From Metarhizium brunneum (Eukaryota; Ascomycota; Sordariomycetes; Hypocreales; Clavicipitaceae), in assembly GCF_013426205.1 (NCBI RefSeq), contig NC_089425.1:1116001-1180000 (forward strand): a stretch of 64,000 nucleotides of DNA. Direction: 5' to 3'. The notes under the pieces are model-generated. The model was not told the origin of the DNA. It searched no databases and saw only the letters and a program-made list of their open reading frames with translations. Made by a program: the position numbers and the translations under genes. Shown here piece by piece: positions 35,103 to 45,500 of the stretch (the first letter of the stretch is position 1; every line of letters starts with the position of its first letter).

Positions 35103-37328
35103 TTACAACTTGAAGCTGCCGCTGGTAACGGCCTTCTTGGGCTTGGCCTTGTTCCCATCGACGTCGGTAATCTCGCCCCTGCGATTGATGACCTTGACGC
35201 CGCCCTTCTTGAGCTCGGCCACTGTGTCGCGCTGCATCTTGGCCCTCGTGCCCAGCTTCTTGTCGCTCTGGGCGTCCGCGCCGCCGGCCTTGCGGACGCG
35301 TTCCTTGTGGCGCCTGCGGCGGCGGGCTCTGTCCTCGCGCGACATTTCCTGCCGGGCGACGGGCAGGCCGGCCTTGGTGACGACCTCGCCCTTTGCGACC
35401 GAGGCCTTGTCCGCGCCGGCCTTGTAGATCTCCTGCGGGGCCATGCGCGACGACTCGCCGGCGACGCCCTGCGCCGTCGTGGGCTGGGCGTCCTCCATGG
35501 CGACCGTGGCCACGTCCGAGACGACGCTGAGCTGGGGCGCTGCTGGCTTCGGCTTGTAGTGCCAGCTGGAGAGGGCGTCGAGGCGCGCAGACACGTCCTT
35601 CCACATGGCCTCGATCTCCTTCTCCTCCTTTTGGAGCTTCTCGTCCGACTTGCTGACGTAGGTGTCTGGGTTGGTGTTCTTGATGTGCTCCTCCTCATAG
35701 ACCTCGGCGAGGCTCTTGTTGGGCTTGCTGTCGTCGAGCTCGACGAGGCCGCGGCGCGTGTGAGCGGGGAGGCCGTCTGTGTCCGGGCGGCGGCGGAGTA
35801 CCTCGTCAAATTCTTGGGACAGGATGCGCCGCTTGATGAGGTCTTCGATGGACTCGCTGATTTCTGGGGTGATGACGGGGACGGGCTTGCCGACGTGCTC
35901 AAAGTCCACGTCTTCTTCGAGAAGGGAGTTCATGGGGCGGTCCGCGGCCGCGGCTTCACCCGACAACGTCCATTCGCGCTTGGCTATGGATGCGGCTTCA
36001 AGTTTGCGGATTTCTTCGGCGAGCTTTGCTTGCCGCCGTTCGTGGGTTGAGCGTCTTGATTTGGGGTCACCAGCTGACACGTCGGAGAGGGCATCGTCCG
36101 AGTCTTCATTTTCTGACTCATCATCAAAGAGATCGCGTTTGACGTTGGCCATGGCCCTTTCCATGTCTTCTTCGTTGGGTTGCTGAGGCGCGAGATGGGC
36201 CTCCTTCTTTTTCAGAGGTTTGCCGGTCTTGTTCTTTCTTGAGGGGGGTGCGAAGAAATCTTTGTAGTAGACTCCGTTGGCGTTGAAACCGTCAGCCTCA
36301 TCGTCTTCGTCTTCGTCTGCCATGGCTTCGTCATCACTGGCGCCCTCTGGCGCATCAAGTGCCATGTCTCCGAACGTGGGGCCATCGTCATCATCAGATT
36401 CCTCATCGTCGATGGGCTCGTTGCCGTGCTTCTTTGATGACTTGGCATCGGAGTTTGACGAGGCCATGGGATCCGCGGTCCAATCTATGTCTTCATCGTC
36501 GCTGGCGTGGTCTGTGTTTGGGTCTCCTCTGGCATCTTGGTCCTCAAACCACTGGGTCTGCTTGTTGAAGTCGTCGATAGAGAAGAAGCCGTCATTGAGA
36601 CCATTGGGGTCCTCGACATATTCCTCAGCCTCGTCCTCGTCGTCTTCTTCATCTTCTGACCTGACCTCTTCCTCTTTGTCATCTCCGTCGCTCTCCAGTC
36701 CATCTTCAATTCCTGCATCCAGATCCTCATCTTCGTCTTCTTCAGCTTCATCCTCTTCTTCATCCTCTTCATCCACGCCACCCACCCCATCCTCGCCCTC
36801 ATCAGAATCAGAATCAACCTCAAACCCATCTTCACCAAACGTCAAACTCTTAATCTCGCCCTCTTCATCCTCAGAATCAACCCCCAGCGCAACAACCTCC
36901 TCATTTTCCTCCAGCTCATCCACCACGCCCTCTGAAAACTTCAACACGCCTCCAATAATTTTCTTCGCCTGCTGCCACACCTGGCCCGTCTCAAAACCAT
37001 CTACATAAACTCTTCTCAGTTTCAAGACATCGGCAACCTTTTCCCCTCCTCTCTTCCTCTTTCTGCTCTCTCTCAACCGCTCCTGCTGCGCATCGCCAAC
37101 CTGAGCGGCAAATGCTTCCAGGGTATCTTTGACAATGCTGAGCGAGTCGCTTGGGAGAGAGGCACTCGGCTCGAGGAAAACGTGTCGATTCTCGGGTTGC
37201 AAGTTGGCCAGGAAAGAGGCCATGTCCACGGCCGGATGGGAGTTGGCGGCCGATGCGGGCGCCATGATGGGCTGACCGGTGAGCGTGTGTGACGTCGACG
37301 TGAGAGTCGGCGAAGTGGCTGCAGCCAT
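35103..37328 (-). CDS. MPP10: U3 snoRNP protein MPP10
   Basis: Intronless, 741 residues. MPP10 is a component of the small-subunit processome that carries U3 snoRNA and supports early 18S pre-rRNA cleavages, together with Imp3 and Imp4, in the nucleolus. Visible marks: a short N-terminal helix region with RKRKRGGEK and VYVDGFETGQVW, then a very acidic middle (runs of Glu/Asp from about residue 145 to 340), the NDGFFSIDDFNKQTQWFE and YKDFFAPP motifs, and the conserved C-terminal part EDVDFEHVGKPVPVITPEI, YEEEHIK and EIEAMWKDVSARLDALS, then a basic tail (RARRRRRHKER). The length is close to other fungal MPP10 proteins. Convergent with the NASP gene. The call is firm. Confidence 0.93.
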   Translation of the reverse strand: MAAATSPTLTSTSHTLTGQPIMAPASAANSHPAVDMASFLANLQPENRHVFLEPSASLPSDSLSIVKDTLEAFAAQVGDAQQERLRESRKRKRGGEKVADVLKLRRVYVDGFETGQVWQQAKKIIGGVLKFSEGVVDELEENEEVVALGVDSEDEEGEIKSLTFGEDGFEVDSDSDEGEDGVGGVDEEDEEEDEAEEDEDEDLDAGIEDGLESDGDDKEEEVRSEDEEDDEDEAEEYVEDPNGLNDGFFSIDDFNKQTQWFEDQDARGDPNTDHASDDEDIDWTADPMASSNSDAKSSKKHGNEPIDDEESDDDDGPTFGDMALDAPEGASDDEAMADEDEDDEADGFNANGVYYKDFFAPPSRKNKTGKPLKKKEAHLAPQQPNEEDMERAMANVKRDLFDDESENEDSDDALSDVSAGDPKSRRSTHERRQAKLAEEIRKLEAASIAKREWTLSGEAAAADRPMNSLLEEDVDFEHVGKPVPVITPEISESIEDLIKRRILSQEFDEVLRRRPDTDGLPAHTRRGLVELDDSKPNKSLAEVYEEEHIKNTNPDTYVSKSDEKLQKEEKEIEAMWKDVSARLDALSSWHYKPKPAAPQLSVVSDVATVAMEDAQPTTAQGVAGESSRMAPQEIYKAGADKASVAKGEVVTKAGLPVARQEMSREDRARRRRRHKERVRKAGGADAQSDKKLGTRAKMQRDTVAELKKGGVKVINRRGEITDVDGNKAKPKKAVTSGSFKL

Positions 37329-38134
37329 GCTCGGGGGGGAGAAGCCCGTGATGTGGTTGCCGGAACGTGAATATGTTCCTTGGTGCGGTGCCGATAGAAA
37401 TCTAGTATATCTAAATGGCTAAATCTCAAAGTTGCAAATGCTGCGACTTATTCTGCCATCTGGGAAAAATTTTGGCTCACCGCCCGCAATCTGGGAGCCC
37501 CGCAGGAGCTAGCTACTTGGGTCGCGCCGACATGAGTTTGTTCTTGAGACCCGTTCAATTGGTGCCCAGTCTCCAGTCATGTCATATTGATACCAAGACA
37601 TTTCAAACAACACTGCCTACTTAAGTAGGTATTGATCGTATATATAATGTATTTCGTTAATCCGGGTGCACAAATCAATAAGCGGAAAATTCTAATGCGA
37701 ATCAAGTTCGAGTAGATACAATGAAACGCCATTTAAAAAACAATGCTGCAAACTCCATTTAACTTATGCAAGCCAATATCCTGAACCAGCCAGGTCTTTC
37801 CAGACCATGGTTTATTAGTTGGCCAGTAACCTATCAACCAGTGCTGCTAGTTTAAATGCCAACGTAGTTATTTCTTTGTCTATGAGGATGCCTATCTCGT
37901 AGTGGCATAAGAGCTGGGTCTCCCATGCGCAGAGCATTGCCTGTATTGTACGGAGTATTTTTTTTTGTAAATTTTACTATTAAATATCATAATTTAAAAA
38001 ATACAATATAATACAGAATATAACACAAATTGCATTTATATTTACTATATTAGGCAATGCTCTGCCCATGCGCCAGAAAACTCCACATGCAAGCAACTAT
38101 TCGACCATGTGTAAAAAACAATACCTTCTACGTC
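37329..38134. other. Intergenic region with AT-rich inverted-repeat element
   Basis: 806 bp between MPP10 (its promoter side) and the 3' end of the RING gene. The only notable content is the 147-bp element at 37924-38070, annotated separately. Confidence 0.6.
37924..38070. mobile_element. MITE-like AT-rich element with 19-bp terminal inverted repeats
   Basis: CATGCGCAGAGCATTGCCT at 37924-37942 is matched in reverse complement by 38052-38070 with a single mismatch (18 of 19). The ~109 bp between them are strongly AT-rich with a T-run at 37958-37966, and one TACGGAGTA copy starts 7 bp inside the left repeat. No coding capacity. Size, AT-rich core and inverted ends fit a non-autonomous DNA transposon or its solo remnant; a clear target-site duplication was not found. 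Confidence 0.5.
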
Positions 38135-40111
38135 TTATTGACCTCTTCGACCCCCTGTACTCATGAGTGTGATTTTCTGCTTCTTCTTCTTCTTCTTGCC
38201 GCCCCCGCCTCCGCCTCCGCCTTCACCAATAGGAGCTGCGGTACTTGCATCGCCAGCCTTGACGCCTTCCATAGCCTCAATTGCTTCAATCTGCATTGCG
38301 AGCTCAGCCGTGCCTAAAAAGTCTTCATCTTTGAGCCACCCATCGTCCACAGCAGGCATGGTAGGCTGCAAATCGGGAGACACTGGCACCACCCGCGTAC
38401 CCCAGACAGTCCGTTGTGTTGATGGGCTGGTCGACATGGAAGCCAGGGTCTCAAACCCTGGTCGTGGATCTGGTGGTGTTGTGCCAGATTGGCTGGTCAG
38501 TGGCTGGAACTCAGACATATCCAAAGCGGGAGAATTATCTTCTTCTACAGGTTCCAGTGCTGTGTGCCTGCGAGCAGAGGCTCCGAGCGCGCCACGGAGA
38601 GCCGCCGCTTCGAGACGTTCAGACTGCAGTCTCTCGCGCTCTTCTTGAGCAGCCTTCTCCCGATTCCTCTTCCTTCTCTTCTCAATATCACCGGAAAATG
38701 ACTGCAAGATCTCGGCGGACACAATGTCTGTCCAGTCACACTCCAAGAAGCTTATGATGCAGCCCTGCGGGAGATGTGCCAGATACTTTGTCCGCTTTCG
38801 GAGTACCTCGTCCACCACATGCCCTGTAGAGATGTGCTCAACGCGGGGGAGTAATGTTGACGGGAAAGCAGCAAACGACCCATATTTCGCTTTCAAGATC
38901 CTAATATCGAGCGGTGACAAATACAAATGCGGCGGAGCGCTGTAGAAATAGAAATCAGCATGTGAGGATGGCTTCGCTGATGACGAGTTTGAACCGGAAT
39001 GTGAGCCGCTGCTGTTTAATGCTTTCAAAGCATCCGTCCTTTCTTTTGCTGCTTGGACAGCTTTGATGGCCTTCTGAGTCCACTCTGAGTCCGCTCCAAA
39101 CAACGTCTCGTCTTCCTTTTCCTGTTTCATCAAAGCCTTTGTCTCCTCTTCATATTGGGTGGCCATGTACTCTGCAGTACCCTTCATGATTCTTGAATAG
39201 TCCAAGACATTTGCCGCAAAGTGCCACGGCACATCATCTCCCGAGTTGAGAACCTCAGCACCACCCTCTCGTGGCAGAGCCAAGGTAGAGCTTGCTTTTC
39301 TTGCCATGAGTCGTAGGACGACATCATCTCCGACCCGAGGCAATGGACTTTCCTGTCCGGCATAGAACCGAACAGCTTTAACTTCGTGGAGATAGACTAT
39401 GTCCTCACAGATGGGGCACTTCTTCCAACGAGCCCCTTTACCCGATTTAGCATCATCGCTGTTTGAGTGCATAAATCGAATCAAGCAAGGGAGGCAAAAG
39501 ATGTGCCCACACTTGGCCATACGCGGAGCGACGGGCTCCGAGAGGCAAATTGGGCAAGAAGCTGTTTGTGATTCCGAGGAGGCAATAATCTGCAAAACAT
39601 CCGCCCAGTCCAAAAAGACGTCGGCATCGACCTCGTGCTTTGTGTAGGTCCCTTCCGGAGAGACCACAAAGCGGTAATTGGAATGCACATATCTGGATTT
39701 ATCAGCAGCGTGGCGACCGGATCCAGGGCCCCAGCTGGGATTCCTGCGATATGACCTCGGATGGTAGCTGTGGTCTTGGAAGTGTCGGGGAGTCGTGTAG
39801 TTTAGGAGATGGGTAATTGATGTCTGGCCTCTCCTGCTCGATGGGTTCCGGACAGCTCGGATCTCGGCCATGGCGTCATACTCATCAGGATTGCCGTGAA
39901 GTCTTTGGTCTGCACTTGGTCTGCGTTGATTCTTGTGTTGCTTCCGAGAGGCCTGCCCCTTTCTGGGCATAGGCTGTGCAGAAGAAGGGCCCGGTTGGCT
40001 TGGACGGCGAGTCGATTCGAAGCTTGAAGTTGTCTGACCAGCTTGTGGCTGGGAGGGATAATTCGTGGGCGTAGAAGGGGTCTTGCCCGCGACAGCGTTC
40101 GAAAGACTCAT
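38135..40111 (-). CDS. RNF10/MAG2-like RING-finger protein
   Basis: Intronless, 658 residues from the ATG at 40109-40111; the upstream open frame starts without ATG and was trimmed. Order: Ser/Gln/Pro-rich basic N-terminus (QASRKQHKNQRRPSAD), an RFVVSP segment, DWADVLQII, then a C3HC4 RING (CPIC, KCGHIFCLPC, CPIC) at about residues 200-250, followed by the conserved region EVKAVRFYAG and FYFYSAPPHLYLSPLDIRIL. The C-terminus ends in a Gly8-Lys6 run. This is the RNF10/Mag2 family, E3 ubiquitin ligases; yeast Mag2 and human RNF10 act on stalled 40S ribosomes. Substrate here is inferred from the family. The promoter side faces the peroxidase 3' end. Confidence 0.87.
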   Translation of the reverse strand: MSLSNAVAGKTPSTPTNYPSQPQAGQTTSSFESTRRPSQPGPSSAQPMPRKGQASRKQHKNQRRPSADQRLHGNPDEYDAMAEIRAVRNPSSRRGQTSITHLLNYTTPRHFQDHSYHPRSYRRNPSWGPGSGRHAADKSRYVHSNYRFVVSPEGTYTKHEVDADVFLDWADVLQIIASSESQTASCPICLSEPVAPRMAKCGHIFCLPCLIRFMHSNSDDAKSGKGARWKKCPICEDIVYLHEVKAVRFYAGQESPLPRVGDDVVLRLMARKASSTLALPREGGAEVLNSGDDVPWHFAANVLDYSRIMKGTAEYMATQYEEETKALMKQEKEDETLFGADSEWTQKAIKAVQAAKERTDALKALNSSGSHSGSNSSSAKPSSHADFYFYSAPPHLYLSPLDIRILKAKYGSFAAFPSTLLPRVEHISTGHVVDEVLRKRTKYLAHLPQGCIISFLECDWTDIVSAEILQSFSGDIEKRRKRNREKAAQEERERLQSERLEAAALRGALGASARRHTALEPVEEDNSPALDMSEFQPLTSQSGTTPPDPRPGFETLASMSTSPSTQRTVWGTRVVPVSPDLQPTMPAVDDGWLKDEDFLGTAELAMQIEAIEAMEGVKAGDASTAAPIGEGGGGGGGGKKKKKKQKITLMSTGGRRGQ

Positions 40112-40799
40112 GGCCTGTGCAAGGCAGGCAAATTCTTCAAGAACAAATGCGGGAGGTCGAAGATGAGCCAGGATACTCGCAAGACTGGATGAAATTGGGG
40201 GTTCAATCCTTGATTCCGAGGGCAATGGTCAACATGCCCATCCCGACGCGACTTCGCGTCTCGACGATGCAGCTCTCTTCGCTGGGAAAGCCGCGATCCA
40301 CGCTGATTTGCGGCCGCGGGTGGTATCGACCTGCTCTCTAGCCGCCACTTATAAAGTAAAAAACAGATAAAAAGGACTTGTAGGTTGGATACGATGGGAG
40401 CAGAGTGATGACTCTCTCAGAGGGGTCCAACCTGGACGGACCCCGGCAGTGGTGGTGGAGCAGTCAAGCCAGTAGAGTCAGTGGGGCGAGCCGTGACGAA
40501 GGTGATACTGCTGGCCGGGAGATCTGGGAAGAGCAGTAAGTGGTTAGTCATTGCTCCGCACGTGACTATTCATATGACTGTAGATTCCACGACGCCTCGT
40601 GCTGCTGTCGTCTACAGGGTAAGCCGCCTCTCCCTATGAAGCCGTGATGGAGTCCATTTAAGCCTTCCCTTTACGGAAGCCGACTGAAAAATCTTGACAA
40701 TTAGCATATCAATTTCCCACCATTTACTCTGTACCATAATGAGACTAGACCACGATAGCTCAGATATGTGGTCATACCAAGCTCCTGCAGCAATGTAAC
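40112..40799. other. Intergenic region, nothing recognised
   Basis: 688 bp: promoter of the RING gene and 3' flank of the peroxidase-like gene. No repeats or frames of note. Confidence 0.5.
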
Positions 40800-41650
40800 C
40801 TACAACTCATCTCGTGAACCCCAAAACAACGACAAAAACGACTTCCAAAGCCGGCCCTTGCCGCTCTGCGCCCTCTTCTCATCAAAGATGGCCTTCATAA
40901 TCGGCACCAAGTCCAGCGAGCCCAGCTTTCGCTCTGAGCGCTTCCACCCCAACTCATCCGGCAACCTCTCCTCCGTCAGCCACACCCTCACACGCTCCTT
41001 TGGCGCAGTCCAAGTCTTGGCCGAGGGAAAACTAAACGCAGACGGCACCTCGCCCTCCTTCATCATTAAAAGCACCAGACTAGACTCCATATAAGCCAAC
41101 AGCTGGTCCCAGCTCGACAGTCTCTCAGGCTCCGATAACGCTTCCACACGGAGGCGACTCTTGGCTATGGACGCTGCGTCCACGTAGTCAGTCGGACTGT
41201 CTTCCAGCAGGGCGGACACCCGTGCAACATCCACATCGATATTCCTCTCCGTGGGCGTCACGTCGTCGCGAGTCAAGGAGCCCCTGTGCTGCAGGATCAC
41301 CGGCGTGTTGAGGTCCTCGAGGTCAAAGAAGTCCTTGCCCCAGCTCTTGATGAACGCGCGCGCGGGCAGGGTGCCGTACGAGGGGGCGGCGTTGAGAGCT
41401 TCAACGACGGCATCGCCAAAGTGTTTAACCGAGAGGTTTCTCCCGTTGTGTGGTCTGCATCGGTTAGCCTTCGTTAGACGCAGCTCTGACGGACGGGCTG
41501 CGCGGTTGAGACGTACAGGTATCCGTGATTTGCGAGAGTGTTCAGCATGGGGCAGGGGCTGCGAGAATCACCCGGGCCTGCGGCTTTCCATGGTCGCATT
41601 GCGCCGGCCGCTGATGCAGCCAGAAAAATGGCAGTAAATGTGTGCAGCAT
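40800..41650 (-). CDS. Heme-thiolate peroxidase-like protein (chloroperoxidase family) with altered catalytic motif (2 exons)
   Basis: Model: complement(join(40800..41454,41517..41650)), 262 residues; 62-bp intron (GTACGT..CAG). The secretion signal is MLHTFTAIFLAASAAG. The family signature PCPMLNTLANHGYLPHNGR, rebuilt across the intron, supplies the proximal heme-ligand cysteine (PCP). The distal acid-base site, normally an EHD followed by SLxRxD, reads LQHRGSLTRDD: His stays, but Glu is Gln and Asp is Arg. The rest (FFDLEDLNTP, YVDAASIAKSRLRVEAL) is typical. The last four residues are RDEL, resembling an ER-retention signal. Family members oxidise aromatics or halides, or are uncharacterised. 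Peroxygenase chemistry is doubtful here given the missing acid; heme binding is still likely. Confidence 0.83.
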
Positions 41651-42562
41651 TGTGAGGCGTAGCCTTTGTTGGTAAATCGACAAATGTTGAGTTGAGCCTT
41701 CTCTTATTAGCAGCAGCGAAGCCACCTTAGTTTGCAGTCCGCTTTAGCTCCTGGTCTGACCAAAGCAAAATCTATCAACAAGCCGATGATGGCCAAAAAT
41801 GACAGCGTCGCCTCGTGGTCCGTTCACGTTCACGTGCGCGCCCGTCATCGCACGTGTTAAGCAACGTTGTGTCGAGAAAAACGCATCGGCGAGAACAGCT
41901 CCCGTGATTTATGCTTATGCGGGCTTACTTTCCCGTGCTGCAATTGGTGGCTTCAGTTGGCGCTCGCAACGCATCGATACTATGAGGAGTTTGACCAGGC
42001 TGTAATTGGATGATTTCGTGTATTGAGTTTTACTAACTGCTACTGAACTTGGCCATGGCTGAACGTGCGGCATGAGGCAGCATAGAATTGTCGGGTTATA
42101 GTAGCATGGTGGAATAAACTTGGAGAAAAGCTAGTCACATTACCAGCCGGTTGTTTAGGCAAAGATACATTATGTACGGTTTTATTTATTGATATTGTCT
42201 CGACGTATCCCCAGCCCCAGTCATGATCTCGCATGTTGAGTCAGTCTCATGAAACTTCCAACAAGCTGATTGTACATGGATTCCAATTGCAATTGCAATG
42301 CTGAAATAAACACATGAAATGAGCGGCATCGAAAATGATCGTGAATTAGGTATACGACGCTGCACCCTTGGGCGTCGGGCGTCAGGTCAAGTCCCTGACC
42401 ACTTTTCTCTTATTCGCAGAAATCTGAGGGGGAATCATTGACAACTGGTACAAAGCATCCTCAACAAGCAAAAAACCACACTACATATATCACCGTAACA
42501 AAAAACCCTTCCCAACCCTCATTATCTTGCTGTATTTCCCCAACCCGCACGGAAAACTATTT
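41651..42562. other. Intergenic region, nothing recognised
   Basis: 0.9 kb: promoter of the peroxidase-like gene and 3' flank of the CBM48 gene. Short frames lack motifs; a small CAATTG direct repeat lies near 42284-42296. Confidence 0.45.
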
Positions 42563-45500
42563 TTATTTCAACTTGGCCTTGAGCTTGCTGAACATGACAC
42601 TCAAGCGGCTCTTCTTCTTGTCATGGGCAGCACCGCCTTCAGCGGCAGGCTTGCTCTCAGTGCCATTGCCATTGGTCGCGGGCGTTGCTGGTGTCGCGGC
42701 AGGAGGCTCAGAAGCCTTGGTTTCGGCGCCCGTAGCTCCATTCGCAGCAGAGACAGTAGTTGGGGCCCGAGTGCTTGCTGCTGCAGGCGTGGCGACTGTA
42801 GGCTTTGTCTCGGGGGCTTTTGTTTCAGCGGGCTTGACGGCGTCATCAAGAGCAGGTGCCTTCTTCACTTCATCAACAGCAGGTGCCTTCCTCACTTCCT
42901 TAAGCAGCTCGCTCTCGACCTCCTTCTTCTCCTCGACCGCAGAGGTGCTTGCAGCAGCCTCAGGGCTCTTACCAGCCTCAGCAATAGACTCCTTGACCTC
43001 CTTGGGAACTTCAGGTGAAATCTTCTCCAGAGGACTGTCCTTCTTGTCACTAGCAAGAGCGGCCTGGGCTGACTCGGGTAGCTTGTCTTTTACAGTGGCA
43101 GGAAGGTTCTTGTTGATTGTATCGACAGTCGCCTTCTTGGCGTCGTTCACAGCAGGAGTAGCATCGTCAGAAAACTTGTTAACTGCCGCAACAGAAGCCG
43201 CAACAGCAGCGCCACCAGTAGCTGTGGCAGCACCAAGGATAGCGCCAGTGTTCTCCTTCTTCTCAGTTCCAATGCCAGAAGTGCCGACAGAGGTAGCAGG
43301 AGCCTCGGGAACCTTTGTCTTGATTTCTTCCTCGACCTTGGCCTTTTCCTTGACTTCCTCAGCTACACCAGATGCTTCGGGTGCGACGCCGGCTTTCTCC
43401 TGGCTCTCCTTAACAACCTCGGGGACCTTGGGCTCCAGGGGAACCTGACCGGCGAGGGCGGCAGTCGTGGCACCGGGGCCAACCGAGTTGATGGTAGGGT
43501 TGGTGACGCCAGGCTCCAGGGGAACCTGACCGGCGAGGGCGACAGTCGTGGCACCGGGGCCAACCGAGTTAATGGTAGGGTTGGTGACGTCGGCTTGATC
43601 GCCCATAGGGAGGCTAGATTCGGGGATCATAGTGCCAGACTTGGGAGGGAGCTCGGTGGTGCTGAAAGGAGGGCCGCCGGGAAGGGCGTCGCTCCGCTCG
43701 TAGGACTCCTTGTCTAGCTTGACATGCTCATTGATATTCTGAGCGGCAATTGCCTCTGGGATCTTCTCACCGGGGGCAAGCTTAATAGGGTTGCTAGTGC
43801 CAGGAACTGTAGCTGGTAGAGGATTGATGCTGACAGTCTTATCCTCCAGGTCGGCAGGCTCATTGGAGGGCGTCACCGGGAAGCCTCCGGGGACGTCAGA
43901 TGGGGTCGCAGTAGCTTCTGCTGCGGCAGGAGCAGCCTCGGCGACGTTGGTCTCGGGCTTGGGCTCAGAGGCGGGGGCGCCGGCTACGGCAGTAGCAGCA
44001 GCAGCAGCAGCAGGCTGCTTACTGGCGGCGGCGGCCTTCTTCTTGTTGTTGTTCTTCTTGGCCATTTCGGCAACGGTGGTGGATTCGGGGGTGACGGTGT
44101 TGATAAAGGGAGCTGCAGCGAGTGCAGGCACCTGCGCAGATTTAGAGTTGGAGAGGTCGTCCGGGGTCAGGAAGTTATTGACGTTGCCCTCGTGGTCGGC
44201 TTCGTGCGGGTAGGACTCGTTGATGGTCCAATTGTTATCGACGACGAACTAAATAGTGAAGAAAGGAGGGAGCGGATAGAGTTAGCCAAAGACTTTGACC
44301 TGCAGATGATAGTTTGCGCGCCAATTGATCAAGAACAGATGACAGGTCTGGAAGTAAAATGTGTGAATGACAGGTGGACACAGCGCACGGGGCGGGCGTG
44401 ACGTGAGATATATGCAGGCGGGGAGGCTGGCGCAAGTCAGAAGTGCGCAAGTGCGCAAGTGAACCAAGGGGCTGAGCTCGTACTGGCTGGCGTGTGCGTC
44501 CGGTGGGTCCGGTGTCGTGTGCGGAGGGCTTTTGCACCTTGTTGCGACCTTGGAGCAGGGCTCAATAGCTTTTTGGGCCACGCTGGTCGCTTTGGACAGG
44601 GTTGGACATCAGTGGCCTGTGGACAGCTGGCCGGAGCGATTCAATCCAGCATGCAAGTGTTCGGCAAGTCGTCAGACTAGATGAGTCAGGGGCTGACAGT
44701 GTGGTAGCCAGCCTTACCCCGTGCTGTGCCGTGATTTTTTCAGTCGCCTCGCTCAGTTTGTTTGCTCAGTTGCAATTGCGCAATCTTCGACTTTGCAAAC
44801 AATGCGTGCCCCGTTGCCTGTTGGTCGCAACTGACCCGGCCCTGCCGCCTTGTCACTAGCCAATACGGCCGGTCAGCCGGCGCAACCCCATCGACGGAAC
44901 CAGCCAAACGACGACAGAGTCTCGAGATGACTCGGCGACGATTTGAGACGCTACCGGTCATGGTACTCCGTATTACCACGTTGGATGCCAATCAGCACGA
45001 GTGCTTACATGTAGCCTTCCCACCCAGTCGACATGGTCTTGGATCGGTACGGAGTAAGGCAACATCGTTTTGGCTGTCTTGGACCGTGTGGCCGCATCCA
45101 GGGCTTGATTATCCGTTTCTTGTAGTATTGTCCTCGATGGGTGCGGTCGCACGGCCAACGCATCGCCTCACTCTTAGGTCGTCTCTTTTCGAAGCCTGCA
45201 TCTGACAGAAGCTCGAGGAAATGGAATGCACCCAATAGTAGTGCCATGGATGTGCAGCAGTCTATGACCAGGGTCATAATTTCGCCCGAGAGCTGAAAGC
45301 ACTTCGCGCCTTCGTTCCCAATCTTGGCCCGTTCGGTCAACCCCTGCAGTCTGGAGTGAAAATGGGGCGCCAGCCATTGTCGCAGTGTTGCGCTCCGTAC
45401 TAATAATAGGATTGTTTGTTCCCTTTTTCCTTTTTCTTTTTTCTTGGAAAAAGGAAAAAGAAGCAATTTCAATTAACAATGGTGTCTCCCAAATTTTTGC

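Noticed and set aside
34856..36050. Long frames on both strands overlapping MPP10 (348 codons minus, 347 codons plus)
   Set aside because: Their compositions (Ser/Arg/Pro-rich or Leu/Ala/Val/Arg-rich) are frame-shift shadows of MPP10; no motif.
42438..43448. 336-codon plus-strand frame opposite the CBM48 tail
   Set aside because: Low-complexity mirror of the Ala/Lys/Glu-rich tail; the minus strand has the spliced CBM48 domain.
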